Assembly: GCF_002941025.1 (NCBI RefSeq)
Contig: NZ_PTJS01000001.1
Span: 3,162,001 to 3,226,000 of the forward strand
Length of the DNA stretch: 64,000 nt
Source: Streptomyces sp. QL37
GTDB lineage: Bacteria; Actinomycetota; Actinomycetes; Streptomycetales; Streptomycetaceae
Direction of reading: 5' to 3'
The notes below the pieces were generated by a model. The model was not told the DNA's origin, ran no database searches, and was given only the letters and a program-made list of their open reading frames with translations. A program made the translations under genes and the position numbers. Shown one piece after another: positions 25,796-35,631 of this stretch. The number at the start of each line of letters is the position of its first letter. Position 1 is the stretch's first letter.

Positions 25796-27636
25796 CCCCT
25801 CCTCCCGCTCGACGTCGCCGGACCGGAACCCCGGAGCGCAGCTATCCCCGTCGAGGTTCCGTGCGCCGCGCCCAGATGATCACGACGTACGGCGTCGGAT
25901 CGCTGGTCGCCGTGGACAACGAATCGTTCATCGTGGCCGGGACCGACTCCTGGAACATCAGCCAGGCTCCGACCGTCTTCGAGCATCGGTTGGCCCGGGT
26001 CCTGGGCGTGAAGTCCTTCCGCCTGCCGCCCGCATCGGACGACACGAGCAAGGACGGCGTGCACGTCCGCCGATTCCCCCTGTGGCACTCATGCCCGAAG
26101 TGCGAAACCCTGCAACACGTACGGCAGTTCAACTCCCCGGCAGGTAGGAACGAATGCGGTGAATGCGAGGAGGACCTCGTTCCCTCGCGCTTCGTGATGG
26201 CCTGCAGCAAAGGGCACATCGACGATTTCCCCTACTGGAAATGGGCGCACCGCAACAATCGGCAGGAGGGGGAGACGGGTCTCTGCGGCGGGGAGATGCG
26301 GCTGCGCACCAGCGGAAAGACGGCATCCCTGCGTTCGATCCTGATCTCCTGCACCTGCGGAGTACCGGAGGTGTCGATGGAAGGCGCGTTCAGTAGTACG
26401 GCTCTGTCGGACTTGAGGGTGTTCTGCAGCGGTAAACGCCCCTGGCTGAAAAATGCACCGACCGATCACTGCTCGGAGCGGCCGCGCACCTTGCAGCGCG
26501 GTTCTTCCGTGGCTTGGCAGCCGATCGTACGGACGGCGTTGTCCATTCCGCCCTACAGCGACGAGCACTTCACCAAGCTCGAAGCCCGACTGGACGACCT
26601 GAGGGAGATGTACGAGGCAGGTGACGAGCACGGCATTCGGGTTTACCTCAAGGTGCTGAGTCTCGAGAAGAACTACGATTTCTCGCCCGACAAGGTGATC
26701 GCACTTCTCGCCACGGAGAACCAGGAGGACAATGGACCCGCCGAGGAAGCCACCATGGACAGCGCCTTCGTCAGGCTCCGAAGGCAGGAATACGAACGGC
26801 TGATCGCCGGGCAACCCGAGAAGGAGACCGGCCGAGGGGACCAGTTCGTCTGCGAGCATCCCCTCTCCTCGCCGGCCCTGCTGAGCCCCTACGGTGTGAC
26901 GGGCCCGATGCTGGTGAAGCGGCTGCGGGAAGTCCGCGCCCTGAAGGCCTTCTCCCGGGTCGACACCCCCGAGACCCGCACGGACGTCCACGAAGCCGCC
27001 CTGTCCCTGGAGGAGCTGGACTGGCTGCCAGCAATGGAGGTCCAGGGCGAAGGGGTCTTCCTCCGGCTCGACGAGGAACGACTGGACTCTTGGGCCCGGA
27101 GCGTAGCTGTGGCAGCGCGTGCCGATCGTATGCGGAACAACCACACCCGCATGATGCGCGAACGTGCCCAGGACCCGGACTCCGTTCCCGACTCGCCCGC
27201 CTCGCCCCGCATGGTTCTCCTCCACACCCTCGCACACGCTCTGATCAACGAGTGGAGTCTGGACGGAGGCTATCCGGCGGCCTCGCTGCGGGAAAGGCTG
27301 TACGCAAGCGACATCATGGCGGGCATTCTCATCTGCACCGCGACGAGTGATTCCGCCGGCAGCCTAGGAGGTCTGGTTGCCCAGGGTGAGCCGGACCGCC
27401 TCAAGAAATCCTTGGAATCAGCCCTCGACCGGGCACGATGGTGCTCCGCCGATCCCCTCTGTATCGAGTCGGAGGCAAGCGGTGTCGGAGGAATCAACAT
27501 GGCGGCCTGCCATGCCTGCGTGCTACTGCCCGAGACCAGTTGTGAGCACAACAACGGGCTGCTTGACAGGGCGCTACTCATCGGCACACCGGAAGACGCC
27601 TCCATAGGGTTCTTCAGCTACGCCCTGCAACACTGA
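25792..27636 (+). CDS. drmB: DrmB-like DUF1998 protein of DISARM
   Basis: This 614-aa protein matches DrmB. It has an N-terminal RRAQMITTYGVGSLVAVDNESFIVAG region (about 22-47), a zinc-ribbon-like cysteine cluster (SCPKC...NECGEC, about 100-130, with CSKGHIDDFPYWKW after it) and a C-terminal DUF1998 with LLHTLAHALINEWSL, YPAASLRERLY, SDSAGSLGGL and CHACVLLPETSCEHNN (about 475-600). DrmB is the structural partner of DrmA. It is the last gene of the operon, coupled by ATGA. No drmC (phospholipase-D nuclease) follows, and the next genes are unrelated. Confidence 0.9.
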   Translation: MTPPPARRRRTGTPERSYPRRGSVRRAQMITTYGVGSLVAVDNESFIVAGTDSWNISQAPTVFEHRLARVLGVKSFRLPPASDDTSKDGVHVRRFPLWHSCPKCETLQHVRQFNSPAGRNECGECEEDLVPSRFVMACSKGHIDDFPYWKWAHRNNRQEGETGLCGGEMRLRTSGKTASLRSILISCTCGVPEVSMEGAFSSTALSDLRVFCSGKRPWLKNAPTDHCSERPRTLQRGSSVAWQPIVRTALSIPPYSDEHFTKLEARLDDLREMYEAGDEHGIRVYLKVLSLEKNYDFSPDKVIALLATENQEDNGPAEEATMDSAFVRLRRQEYERLIAGQPEKETGRGDQFVCEHPLSSPALLSPYGVTGPMLVKRLREVRALKAFSRVDTPETRTDVHEAALSLEELDWLPAMEVQGEGVFLRLDEERLDSWARSVAVAARADRMRNNHTRMMRERAQDPDSVPDSPASPRMVLLHTLAHALINEWSLDGGYPAASLRERLYASDIMAGILICTATSDSAGSLGGLVAQGEPDRLKKSLESALDRARWCSADPLCIESEASGVGGINMAACHACVLLPETSCEHNNGLLDRALLIGTPEDASIGFFSYALQH

Positions 27637-27657
27637 CAACAGACCAACGCGTTCGGG

Positions 27658-27689
27658 TGGTCGGCGATCGATCGATGGGTTGCCGACCA
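27658..27689 (+). terminator. Hairpin after drmB
   Basis: TGGTCGGC (27658-27665) and GCCGACCA (27682-27689) form a perfect 8-bp stem 21 bp after the drmB stop, with a 16-nt loop containing GATCGATCGAT. No U-tract follows, which is common for Streptomyces terminators. Confidence 0.5.
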
Positions 27690-27987
27690 TCCAACGGGCT
27701 TAGCTCTTCCAATCTGAGAGCGGGGCGGGTAGTCGCGACTCCTCCGGTTTCACTGTGCCATGCACCTTCGGGATGCAAACTCTCCGCTGGCCGAAGCAGG
27801 TATCGGGGCAGTTCCGAACTCACCGCCAAGACCTCGATACGGACGAGGCGGGCCTGCTCGTCGACGTCAGGGTTGATCAGGCCGGATCGCCGCGGCTAAG
27901 GCTGGTTACTGAGAGGCCTCAGAACACATCGCCCGCAGAGATACGGGCTGTAGGGAGACAGCGGGGCGTCGGCCACCTTCCGTCCAC
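27690..27987. other. Intergenic stretch right of the island
   Basis: About 300 bp with no convincing gene. A plus-strand frame from about 27755 reads QVSGQFRTHRQDLDTDEAG and could be a remnant, but it lacks a ribosome site and codon bias. This is a natural right boundary for the island. No attachment-site-like repeat was found by eye. Confidence 0.4.
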
Positions 27988-28179
27988 TCAGACACGCGAG
28001 TCGGCAGCCAGCCCCGCGAAGGCTGACCATGCACGCGGAGAGACCATAAGTGCCTGCTGCTGCGTGTCCTTCGAGTCTCGGACCAGTACGGTCCCGGGAC
28101 CAAAGGCGATCTCGACGCAGTTGCCGCCGCCGCCACCGCTGTAGCTGCTCTTGAACCAAGCAAGTTCGGTGGTGCTCAT
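27988..28179 (-). CDS. DUF397 protein
   Basis: This 63-aa protein has the DUF397 signature: W-FKSSYSGGGGGNCVEIA near the start, VLVRDSK, then ALMVSPRAWSAFA. DUF397 proteins are small partners of XRE/DUF5753 regulators in Streptomyces, often also beside anti-sigma-like ATP-binding proteins. The start overlaps the upstream regulator's stop by four bases (ATGA). Confidence 0.93.
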   Translation of the reverse strand: MSTTELAWFKSSYSGGGGGNCVEIAFGPGTVLVRDSKDTQQQALMVSPRAWSAFAGLAADSRV

Positions 28180-29021
28180 AGCGCTCCTCGCATCTGCTCC
28201 AGCAGACTCGCGGTGGCTTGGTGGCTCAGAGCCTGCGAGCGCATCTTGCCATAGCGTTGAAGCATCGCGCTCACGGCTTTCGGGTCGGTGATCAGCATGC
28301 TGCTGTCGTGGGCCTCGACGTATCCCACCCACCGGTTCTCCACCGTCTCGGCCAGGGCAAGAGGGCCTTCGAAGCCTGAGTGGTCCTCCTGGACAAGTGG
28401 CATCGCCTGGATCTCCACGTTCCGCAGTCGCCCCACCGTGAGCAGGTGGTCGAAGAGTGCCCCGGTGACGTCGTTTCCTCCCATACACCTTTCCAGCAGG
28501 GCCTGTTCGATGATGAAGCTGAATGTGGTGTTCGGTCGCTCCCTGAGAAGAAGCTGCCGCTCCAGTCGGGCGGCGACCTGATGCTCGAACTGTTCCTCAG
28601 CGAGGGGTGGAAGGCGGCGCTCGAAGAGCGCGCGGATGTACGGCTCCGGTTGCAGCAGGCCTGAAATCACGCTGGGCTCGTACGAGTAGAGCGAAATCGA
28701 GTTCTCCTCAATGGCCGCCCACTGCAGGAACCACGAAGCCAGCCCCACCTTCCGCGTAAGGCTCTTGGCAGCCGCCGACAGCACCCGCGCCGCCGTCGCT
28801 CCCAGCACCTCCTCCGAGCGGTCCAGCAGGTCCCTCGGCGGGAATCGCTTGCCCTGCTCGATCTTGGCGATGTACGCCGCCGAGTACTGCACCCGAGGTG
28901 CGAACTGCTCCTGCGTCAGGTGTGCTTCGTCGCGCAGCGCCTTGAGTACGGCTCCGAACGTCTTGAGGCTGTCCGACGACTCCGGCTCGCCGCAGTGTCC
29001 CCCGCCGTTGTCCGAAGCCAT
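28176..29021 (-). CDS. XRE-family regulator with DUF5753 domain
   Basis: This 281-aa protein has an N-terminal helix-turn-helix (LKALRDEAHLTQEQFAPRV...AYIAKIEQGKR, about residues 20-60) and a DUF5753 C-terminal domain (SLYSYEPSVISGLLQPEPYIRAL...GYVEAHDSSMLI, about 110-260). It is coupled to the DUF397 gene and divergent from an HATPase_c gene, the common three-gene regulatory module of streptomycetes affecting development or antibiotic production. The ATG at 29021 is preceded by AAAGGTGG. Confidence 0.93.
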   Translation of the reverse strand: MASDNGGGHCGEPESSDSLKTFGAVLKALRDEAHLTQEQFAPRVQYSAAYIAKIEQGKRFPPRDLLDRSEEVLGATAARVLSAAAKSLTRKVGLASWFLQWAAIEENSISLYSYEPSVISGLLQPEPYIRALFERRLPPLAEEQFEHQVAARLERQLLLRERPNTTFSFIIEQALLERCMGGNDVTGALFDHLLTVGRLRNVEIQAMPLVQEDHSGFEGPLALAETVENRWVGYVEAHDSSMLITDPKAVSAMLQRYGKMRSQALSHQATASLLEQMRGAL

Positions 29022-29178
29022 GCCCGGCCACCTTTCCCCTGTGCTGCGCCCGCTTGTGGGCCACGAGCAAGGGTTACGTACAGTGACTCTCCCAGTCCAG
29101 CGCGTAAGCCAGTACAAGCCGATCTGTATCGGCGCAGTGCCTGCCGCGAGGCGCCGTATCCGCACCAGGCTGGGGCCC

Positions 29179-29652
29179 ATGCCAGCCCCTCGCGCCCTTC
29201 CCCCCGCCACCACGCGCCTGTTCGTGCAGCGCTTCTCCGCCACTCGACGCGGAGCCCGCCTCGCACGCCTGCTTGCCGGACTGCAGTTGGCCGAGTGGGG
29301 GCACCCGCGCGGTGCGGACGACCACGACGCGGTCACGATCGTCGTCGCCGAGCTCGCCGCGAACGCCGTGTTGCACGGTCGCGTACCCGGCAGGGACTTC
29401 GCCCTGCTCCTCCGTCACGACGACGGCCAGGGCGTCATCCGCGTCGAGGTGTCCGACACCCACCCGGCGCGCCCCGCCCTCGTCGTACCGGCCTCCGACG
29501 CAGACCACGGCCGTGGTCTGGCCCTCGTCGACGCCCTCGCCATCCGTTGGGGTGTTCATGACCGTGTGGGCCCTGGCAAGACGGTCTGGGCGGAGTGCGC
29601 CCTGTCCGCCGCCGGGGCCGTGGAGCCCACCTACAGGCGAGACCGCGGGTAA
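29179..29652 (+). CDS. RsbW-like ATP-binding protein (HATPase_c, anti-sigma type)
   Basis: This 157-aa protein has GHKL motifs of the serine kinase/anti-sigma family: N-box VAELAANAVLHGRV (about 52-65), G1 VEVSDTHPARP (about 90-100) and G2-like DHGRGLALVDALAIRWG (about 110-126). It is divergent from the XRE/DUF397 pair and probably belongs to that module. It is unrelated to the large GHKL ATPases of the island. Confidence 0.88.
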   Translation: MPAPRALPPATTRLFVQRFSATRRGARLARLLAGLQLAEWGHPRGADDHDAVTIVVAELAANAVLHGRVPGRDFALLLRHDDGQGVIRVEVSDTHPARPALVVPASDADHGRGLALVDALAIRWGVHDRVGPGKTVWAECALSAAGAVEPTYRRDRG

Positions 29653-29824
29653 GGCCACCCTCCTCCGCGGCGTACCCGGTGGGCGCACGCACATCCCCCC
29701 ACTCGCCGCTGGCATCATGCTCATTCAGCCCTTCACAGGAAGGGAGCCGGCGCAGCAACGGGAAGCGCCTGACCTGAGTCGGAGCCTGTTCCGGTGCCGG
29801 TCGGTGGGTGCTGAGGGGATTGTC

Positions 29825-30607
29825 GTGGACTGGTCGACTGGATTGCTCGGGTTCGCCGCCGGGTTCCTGATATCGGTCACCACCGCCCCCGTTGGAGTCT
29901 CCGGAGCGGTCTTCCTCCTGCCCGTCCAGGTCAGCGTGCTGGGCGTGCCCAGCCCGGCCGTGACGCCGACGAACCTGCTCTACAACGTCGTGGCCGGCCC
30001 CGGCGCCCTCCTGCGCCACTGGCGAGCCGGGCGGCTGGGCGGGCCACTGACCCGTCTGCTCATCGCGGGCACCGTCCCCGGCGTCGTCATCGGCGCTGTG
30101 ATCCGCGTCTTCGCCGTACCGGGACCGCACGTCTTCCGGCTCCTCGTCGCCGCGCTGCTCCTGCCGCTCGGGCTGTGGCTGTGGCTGCGGACCGTACGCC
30201 CGGCACCACCGAGCACCCTCGCCCCGCCTTCGTCCCGTGCTACGACGTCGCTGGCCCTGGCCGTCGGTGTCGCCGGCGGCATCTACGGAATCGGGGGCGG
30301 CTCCCTGCTCGGCCCGATCCTCGTCGGCCGTGGCACCCCCGTCGCCGCCGTCGCACCCGCTGCCCTGGCCTCCACCTTCGTGACCTCCATCGTCGGCGCG
30401 GCCACCTACGCGCTGCTCTCCCTGGCCGCCACGGGCGACGTCGCCCCCGACTGGCTGCTGGGACTGTCCTGCGGAGCCGGCGGACTCCTCGGCGGATACC
30501 TCGGCGCACACCTCCAGCCGCACCTGCCCGAAACCGCGCTCCGGCTCCTGCTCGGCACCCTCGCCACCGGCGTCGGCGCCCTCTACGCGGTGCAGATCCT
30601 CCGCTGA
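29825..30607 (+). CDS. TSUP (TauE/SafE-like) membrane permease
   Basis: This 260-aa membrane protein has about eight hydrophobic segments and the two repeats typical of the TSUP family (SVTTAPVGVSGAVFLLPVQ near the N-terminus and GVAGGIYGIGGGSLLGPILV near residue 145). TSUP members export or import sulfur compounds or organic anions. The GTG start at 29825 follows GAGGGGA. Confidence 0.88.
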   Translation: MDWSTGLLGFAAGFLISVTTAPVGVSGAVFLLPVQVSVLGVPSPAVTPTNLLYNVVAGPGALLRHWRAGRLGGPLTRLLIAGTVPGVVIGAVIRVFAVPGPHVFRLLVAALLLPLGLWLWLRTVRPAPPSTLAPPSSRATTSLALAVGVAGGIYGIGGGSLLGPILVGRGTPVAAVAPAALASTFVTSIVGAATYALLSLAATGDVAPDWLLGLSCGAGGLLGGYLGAHLQPHLPETALRLLLGTLATGVGALYAVQILR

Positions 30608-30701
30608 CCGTGCCGCCTCCGGCCGCCCCACAGCACCCGGCTGCTGTCCAGGCTCGGGTTCCGGCCGCACCCCACGCCCCGGTCCGGAGGCCGCCGCTTC
30701 G

Positions 30702-31103
30702 TCAGGGTGTCCGCTGCTGGCCGCCGCCGCTGGGCGCGCGGCTGAGGTCCACCACGCAGAAGATGTTGCCGTCCGGGTCGGCGAGCACGACGAAGTCGGG
30801 CTCCGGCGGATACAGGTCCCAGTCGACCGCCTGCGCCCCGAGGCCGATCAGGCGCCGTACCTCCGCCTGTTGTTCCTCGGCCGTGTCCGTGAAGAGGTCC
30901 AGGTGGATACGGGGGCGCGGCTCGGCAGGGGAAGCGCTCCGCATCAGGCCGAGTGCCCGGCCCGAGCCGTCGGGGTGCAGGAGCGTCCGCCATGTGTCGC
31001 TCGCCCACTCCTCCGCGACGACCAGATTCAGCGCCCCGGTCCAGAAGGCCACTGCACGGGGGATGTCCGTGACACCGATGACGGGGATTCCGAGTTTCAG
31101 CAT
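30702..31103 (-). CDS. VOC (glyoxalase/bleomycin-resistance fold) family protein
   Basis: This 133-aa protein has the VOC pattern: VIGVTDIPRAVAFWTGALNL at the start, a mid strand RIHLDLFTD, and the closing VVLADPDGNIFCVVDL. It could be a small metal-dependent enzyme or a binding protein. The substrate cannot be deduced. It converges on the TSUP gene with no operon partners. Confidence 0.9.
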   Translation of the reverse strand: MLKLGIPVIGVTDIPRAVAFWTGALNLVVAEEWASDTWRTLLHPDGSGRALGLMRSASPAEPRPRIHLDLFTDTAEEQQAEVRRLIGLGAQAVDWDLYPPEPDFVVLADPDGNIFCVVDLSRAPSGGGQQRTP

Positions 31104-31371
31104 GGGGCGAGCCTAGGACCTGACCCCTAAATGATCTCTCCGCCTCTGTCCACGTGTACGGCCCGGGAGCCCGGTCGGAATGACCAGCTGAAATCCTGTC
31201 GTGCCGCCGAAGCCGCGGCGGCCACTTCCAGCAGTGCGACCGTTGCGGGCGTATCCCGAGGGTCTGCGGTCGGCCTTCGGGGATACGCCGTACGCCGCTG
31301 CGACATCGCCTTCGTCGGACCGCCCCCGGGGCCGGGCGAGGTGCGAACCCGTGACGAGGCGCCTTCCCCCT

Positions 31372-31992
31372 TCAGCTGCCGCTCAGCGGCGAGCCCCACG
31401 CGGATTCGTGCCGGGGTCTTCCACTGAGGTGGGCCAGCAGCCGCTCCGCCGTGTGGGAAGCCGTGTCCTGCGGCGCTCCAGCCGTGACAAGGGCTGCGCC
31501 GAGCCTTGTCGGCGCCGTCTCCGGCAGCTCCAGGTCGTCGAGGAGCGGGAGGGCCAGCAGGAGGCGGGCGGTGACATCCTCGACTCCTTCGGCACCTGGG
31601 GACGGGCTGCCGGCCATACGGACCAGGTCCTGCCACGTCAGCCCCGCCCCCGGGAGCTCTCCCTCCCAGCTGCCGATCCGCTGCGCGCCACTCCGGCCCG
31701 GGTGGGTGAGGAGATAGTCGATGCCGTGGTCGCCGACGAGGTTGCGGTAGATCACCACGGCTCCCGGACCTTCTGCGGCGGGTATACGGAACACCGGCCA
31801 CCGGCCGGGGTCGAACAGGGTCTCGGACATGGCATCCGTATCGGCGCCGTCGTCGCCGAACCACTCCGGAGCAGGACGCCCGGCGCTCGTCGCCTCACCG
31901 CACATCGCCAAGAGGTGGTTCGACCAGAAGCCCCGGCGGGCCAGCAGCGGCTCCCCCGCGACCAGCGGAGCGTCATATCCCTTGATCAGCAC
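31372..31992 (-). CDS. Conserved-looking hypothetical protein
   Basis: This ~206-aa soluble protein starts MLIKGYDAPLVAGEPLLARRGFW from a GTG at 31992. An upstream start at 32076 would add a low-quality, cysteine-containing stretch. It has no domain I recognise and a helical, leucine-rich C-terminal half (ARLLLALPLLDDLELPE). Codon bias supports coding. Confidence 0.65.
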   Translation of the reverse strand: MLIKGYDAPLVAGEPLLARRGFWSNHLLAMCGEATSAGRPAPEWFGDDGADTDAMSETLFDPGRWPVFRIPAAEGPGAVVIYRNLVGDHGIDYLLTHPGRSGAQRIGSWEGELPGAGLTWQDLVRMAGSPSPGAEGVEDVTARLLLALPLLDDLELPETAPTRLGAALVTAGAPQDTASHTAERLLAHLSGRPRHESAWGSPLSGS

Positions 31993-32097
31993 CCTGCAAG
32001 CCTGCCACCGGCCACTGACACAGGGAGCGTCCGGGACCGATGCCGAGTGAACGCGTCCGTCCCACACCACTGGCACGGGACGGACGCGTACGGCCGC

Positions 32098-32562
32098 TCA
32101 GTCGCAGAGCAGCGCCCACGAGTTGTTGGGACGCCAGGTCTTCTCACCCGAGGACGCCCCCTTCCAGCTGAAGGTCGCCACCACACCGAAACTCGACGTC
32201 GGCCACCTGCACGGGTCGACGGCGGTGGTGCCGGCCAGGTCCTCGGTGTCCTTCCAGCCGTCGCCGTCCTTCGCGGTGCGCAGCGTCACCCAGCCGTTGC
32301 CGCTGAAGCGCTGGAGTTTCACGTCGGTAACCTTCACCTGATAACTGCCGCCACCCGCGACGTCGGTGATCTTCGCCCGCGCCCGGTACGTGTCGGCCTT
32401 CTCGTCCCACCAGACGGCGGCGCAGCGCTTGACCGCGGTGCCGTAACACTCCCAGGCGCTCTCCGCGGATGCGGACGACGGAGTGAGGACGATCGACGCG
32501 CCGAGTGACGCGGCGACCAACGCACCTGTCGTACCGACCCGGCCCACATGCTTGAACCTCAT
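32098..32562 (-). CDS. Secreted hypothetical protein
   Basis: This 154-aa protein has a Sec signal peptide (basic MRFKHVGR, hydrophobic GALVAASLGASIVL, cleavage after SSASA). The mature part of about 118 aa has four cysteines (ECYG, RCAAV, DPCRW, LLCD), suggesting two disulfides, and many tryptophans. It looks like a small extracellular beta-rich protein of unknown role. GAGGGGG precedes the ATG. Confidence 0.82.
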   Translation of the reverse strand: MRFKHVGRVGTTGALVAASLGASIVLTPSSASAESAWECYGTAVKRCAAVWWDEKADTYRARAKITDVAGGGSYQVKVTDVKLQRFSGNGWVTLRTAKDGDGWKDTEDLAGTTAVDPCRWPTSSFGVVATFSWKGASSGEKTWRPNNSWALLCD

Positions 32563-33593
32563 GAAACCCCCTCATGATTCACCAGTGATTCCGGGGGACC
32601 ATATCCAGCAGATGGTGGTGATCCTCGCGACGTGCGGAGCGGTTGCCCTGCTGTGACAAAGTCAGAATTCGGTCCCCCAACAGCCCGGAATTCGTGGCGC
32701 GTCGCGGAACTGACGGATCATCACGACGCACTTCTGGAAGACTGGAGTGCGGCGTCGTCCGACGCGTGAATGCCCGGAGGGCAGGGGGCCCGGCGTGAAG
32801 TCGACGGAAAACACCGGCGCACTGGGCACGGTGGGGCTGATCATCCTCATCGTCGTGGTTCTTCTCGCCCTCCTCGCCCTGGTCAGAGCGGTCCACGTCG
32901 TCCCGCAGGCCAGCGCCGCCATCGTGGAGCGCTTCGGCCGCTACGCCCGCACCCTCGGCGCCGGGCTGCACCTCGTCGTCCCGTTCATCGACTCCGTACG
33001 CAATCGGATCGACCTCCGCGAGCAGGTCATCTCCTTTCCGCCCCAGCCCGTGCTCACCCGGGAGAACCTGGTCGTCAGCATCGATACGGTGATCTACTGC
33101 CAGGTGACCGACCCTCGCGCCGCCACCTACGAAGTCGCCAGCTACATCCAGGCGATCGAGCAGCTCACCACCACCACACTGCGTAAAGCCGTCGGCGGCA
33201 TGGACCTGGAACGCACCATGACCTCCCGCGAGGAGATCAACACCGCCCTGCGCGGAGCCCTGGACGTGGCCACCGGCAAGTGGGGCATCGTCGTCAACCG
33301 CGTCGAGGTCAAGTCCATCGACCCGCCGGCCTCCATCCAGGAGGCGATGGAGCTGGAGTTGCGCGCCGAGCGGGACAAGCGCGCCACGATCCTCGCCGCC
33401 GAGGGCAGCAGACAGTCCGCCATCCTCATCGCGGAAGGTGCCAGAAGGGCCGCGTTGACGGATGCGGAGACGCAGCGCGACGTGGCCGCGATCCTCGCCC
33501 CCGGGGGCACGCCGGCCCCCGGGGGCGAGGATCGCGGCCACGTCGCGCTGCGTCTCCGCATCCGTCAACGCGGCCCTTCTGGCACCTTCCGCG

Positions 33594-34415
<822 letters not shown>

Positions 34416-34518
34416 CCGGACGGTTGGGTGGGAGGTCACGGACAGCCGCGGGTCCGATTCATGGGGGTTCGGGTGTCCGCAACTTCCCAGCGACCAGATG
34501 CCGCGTTGTGAACGGTCG

Positions 34519-35466
34519 TCAGAATGTGGGCCTGACCGAGCCCACCACCTTGCCGTGGCCGAGGACCGGTGCGGTGGCGAGGGCGGTGAGGGTGCCGTCC
34601 CCGTCCACGTCCACCCCGAGGTGGCGCAGTGCGGCGATCATCACCACGGGACGGGAACGCTGGGAGCCGTCGGCGATCTTCAGCGAGACCGCCGAGCCGT
34701 CCGGCAGGCCGAGTGCGTAGACGCCCTCGGCGCCGTCCTTGGCGACGGCGCCCGGCAGAGCGTCCATGAGCCGTGTCACGTCACGTCCGGTGCCACCGAC
34801 ATGGCGCGGGTTGGCGTTCATGGCCTGGGCGACGCGGTGTTCGAGGCTTCCCTCCGGCGCCGAGGCCAGGCGGCCGAACGCCCGGGCGAGGCCGCGCAGA
34901 CTGATGGCGAACAGCGGTGCGCCGCAGCCGTCGATGCCCGTGGCCGCGACCTTCTCGCCCGCCGTCTCCTCCAGCGTCTCGCGCAGCAGCACCTGGAGCG
35001 GGTGCCGGGGGTCGAGGTAGGTGGCGGTGTCCCAGCCGTTGGTGACGCAGGTCGCCAGCATCGCGGCGTGCTTGCCCGAGCAGTTCATGGTGAGCGGTGA
35101 GGGCTGCCCCCCGCCCGCGAGATAGGCGCGCAGCGCGTCCTCGCCGATCGGCAGGGCCGCCGTGCAGCGCAGCGCGTCCGTTCCGAGGCCCGCCGACGCC
35201 AGGATCGCCCGGACCCCCTCCAGGTGTATGTCCTCACCGGAGTGGCTGGCGCAGCTCAGCGCCAGGAGCGGGCCGTCCAGATCGAGTCCGGCACGCAGCA
35301 TGCCGAGCGCCTGGAGGGGCTTGTTGGACGAGCGTGGATACATCGGGGCATCGACGTCCCCGATCCGTACGCTCTCGGACCCGTCCGGGCCGGTCGCGAG
35401 AACCGTCCCGTGGTGCACGGACTCCAGGAACTCGCCACGCCATACCTCGGCCACCACGGTGTGCAT
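34519..35466 (-). CDS. L-asparaginase II-like protein (PF06089 type)
   Basis: This 315-aa protein matches the thermolabile asparaginase family found in rhizobia and actinomycetes: VAEVWRGEFLESVHHGTV at the start, the MYPRSSNKPLQALGM region (about 42-56), ALSCASHSGE (about 69-78), MNCSGKHAAMLATC and GIDGCGAPLFA. It would hydrolyse asparagine to aspartate and ammonia. It is divergent from a GntR regulator across repeated TGTCAACTG elements, and an NhaC-type antiporter follows that regulator. Confidence 0.92.
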   Translation of the reverse strand: MHTVVAEVWRGEFLESVHHGTVLATGPDGSESVRIGDVDAPMYPRSSNKPLQALGMLRAGLDLDGPLLALSCASHSGEDIHLEGVRAILASAGLGTDALRCTAALPIGEDALRAYLAGGGQPSPLTMNCSGKHAAMLATCVTNGWDTATYLDPRHPLQVLLRETLEETAGEKVAATGIDGCGAPLFAISLRGLARAFGRLASAPEGSLEHRVAQAMNANPRHVGGTGRDVTRLMDALPGAVAKDGAEGVYALGLPDGSAVSLKIADGSQRSRPVVMIAALRHLGVDVDGDGTLTALATAPVLGHGKVVGSVRPTF

Positions 35467-35495
35467 CAGTTACGTCCATCTCTCGGGTTCGTGTC

Positions 35496-35603
35496 AACTG
35501 TCGACAGTTATCACTTGCCGCGGAACCTGTCGAATGCGGGAGCGATTTCGTGGACACCCCTTGACAGCTGCGGAAACGTGGTTGTCAACTGGCGACTGTC
35601 AAC
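35496..35603. promoter_or_regulatory. Candidate GntR operators in the divergent asparaginase/GntR region
   Basis: A perfect 14-bp palindrome AACTGTCGACAGTT lies at 35496-35509, inside TGTCAACTGTCGAC. A related element, TGTCAACTGGCGACTGTCAAC split around its centre, lies at 35583-35603, and TTGACAGCTG is in between. The shared pattern TGTCAACTG-N-CGAC is the likely operator of the adjacent FadR/GntR protein. One copy is near each gene start. Confidence 0.6.
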
Positions 35604-35631
35604 ACTTTGCCGGTCGAAGGAGGCAGTGCCC

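Noticed and set aside
25792..28179. A drmC or other phospholipase-D nuclease after drmB.
   Set aside because: No HxK-type PLD motif was seen in any frame; the following genes are DUF397 and XRE.
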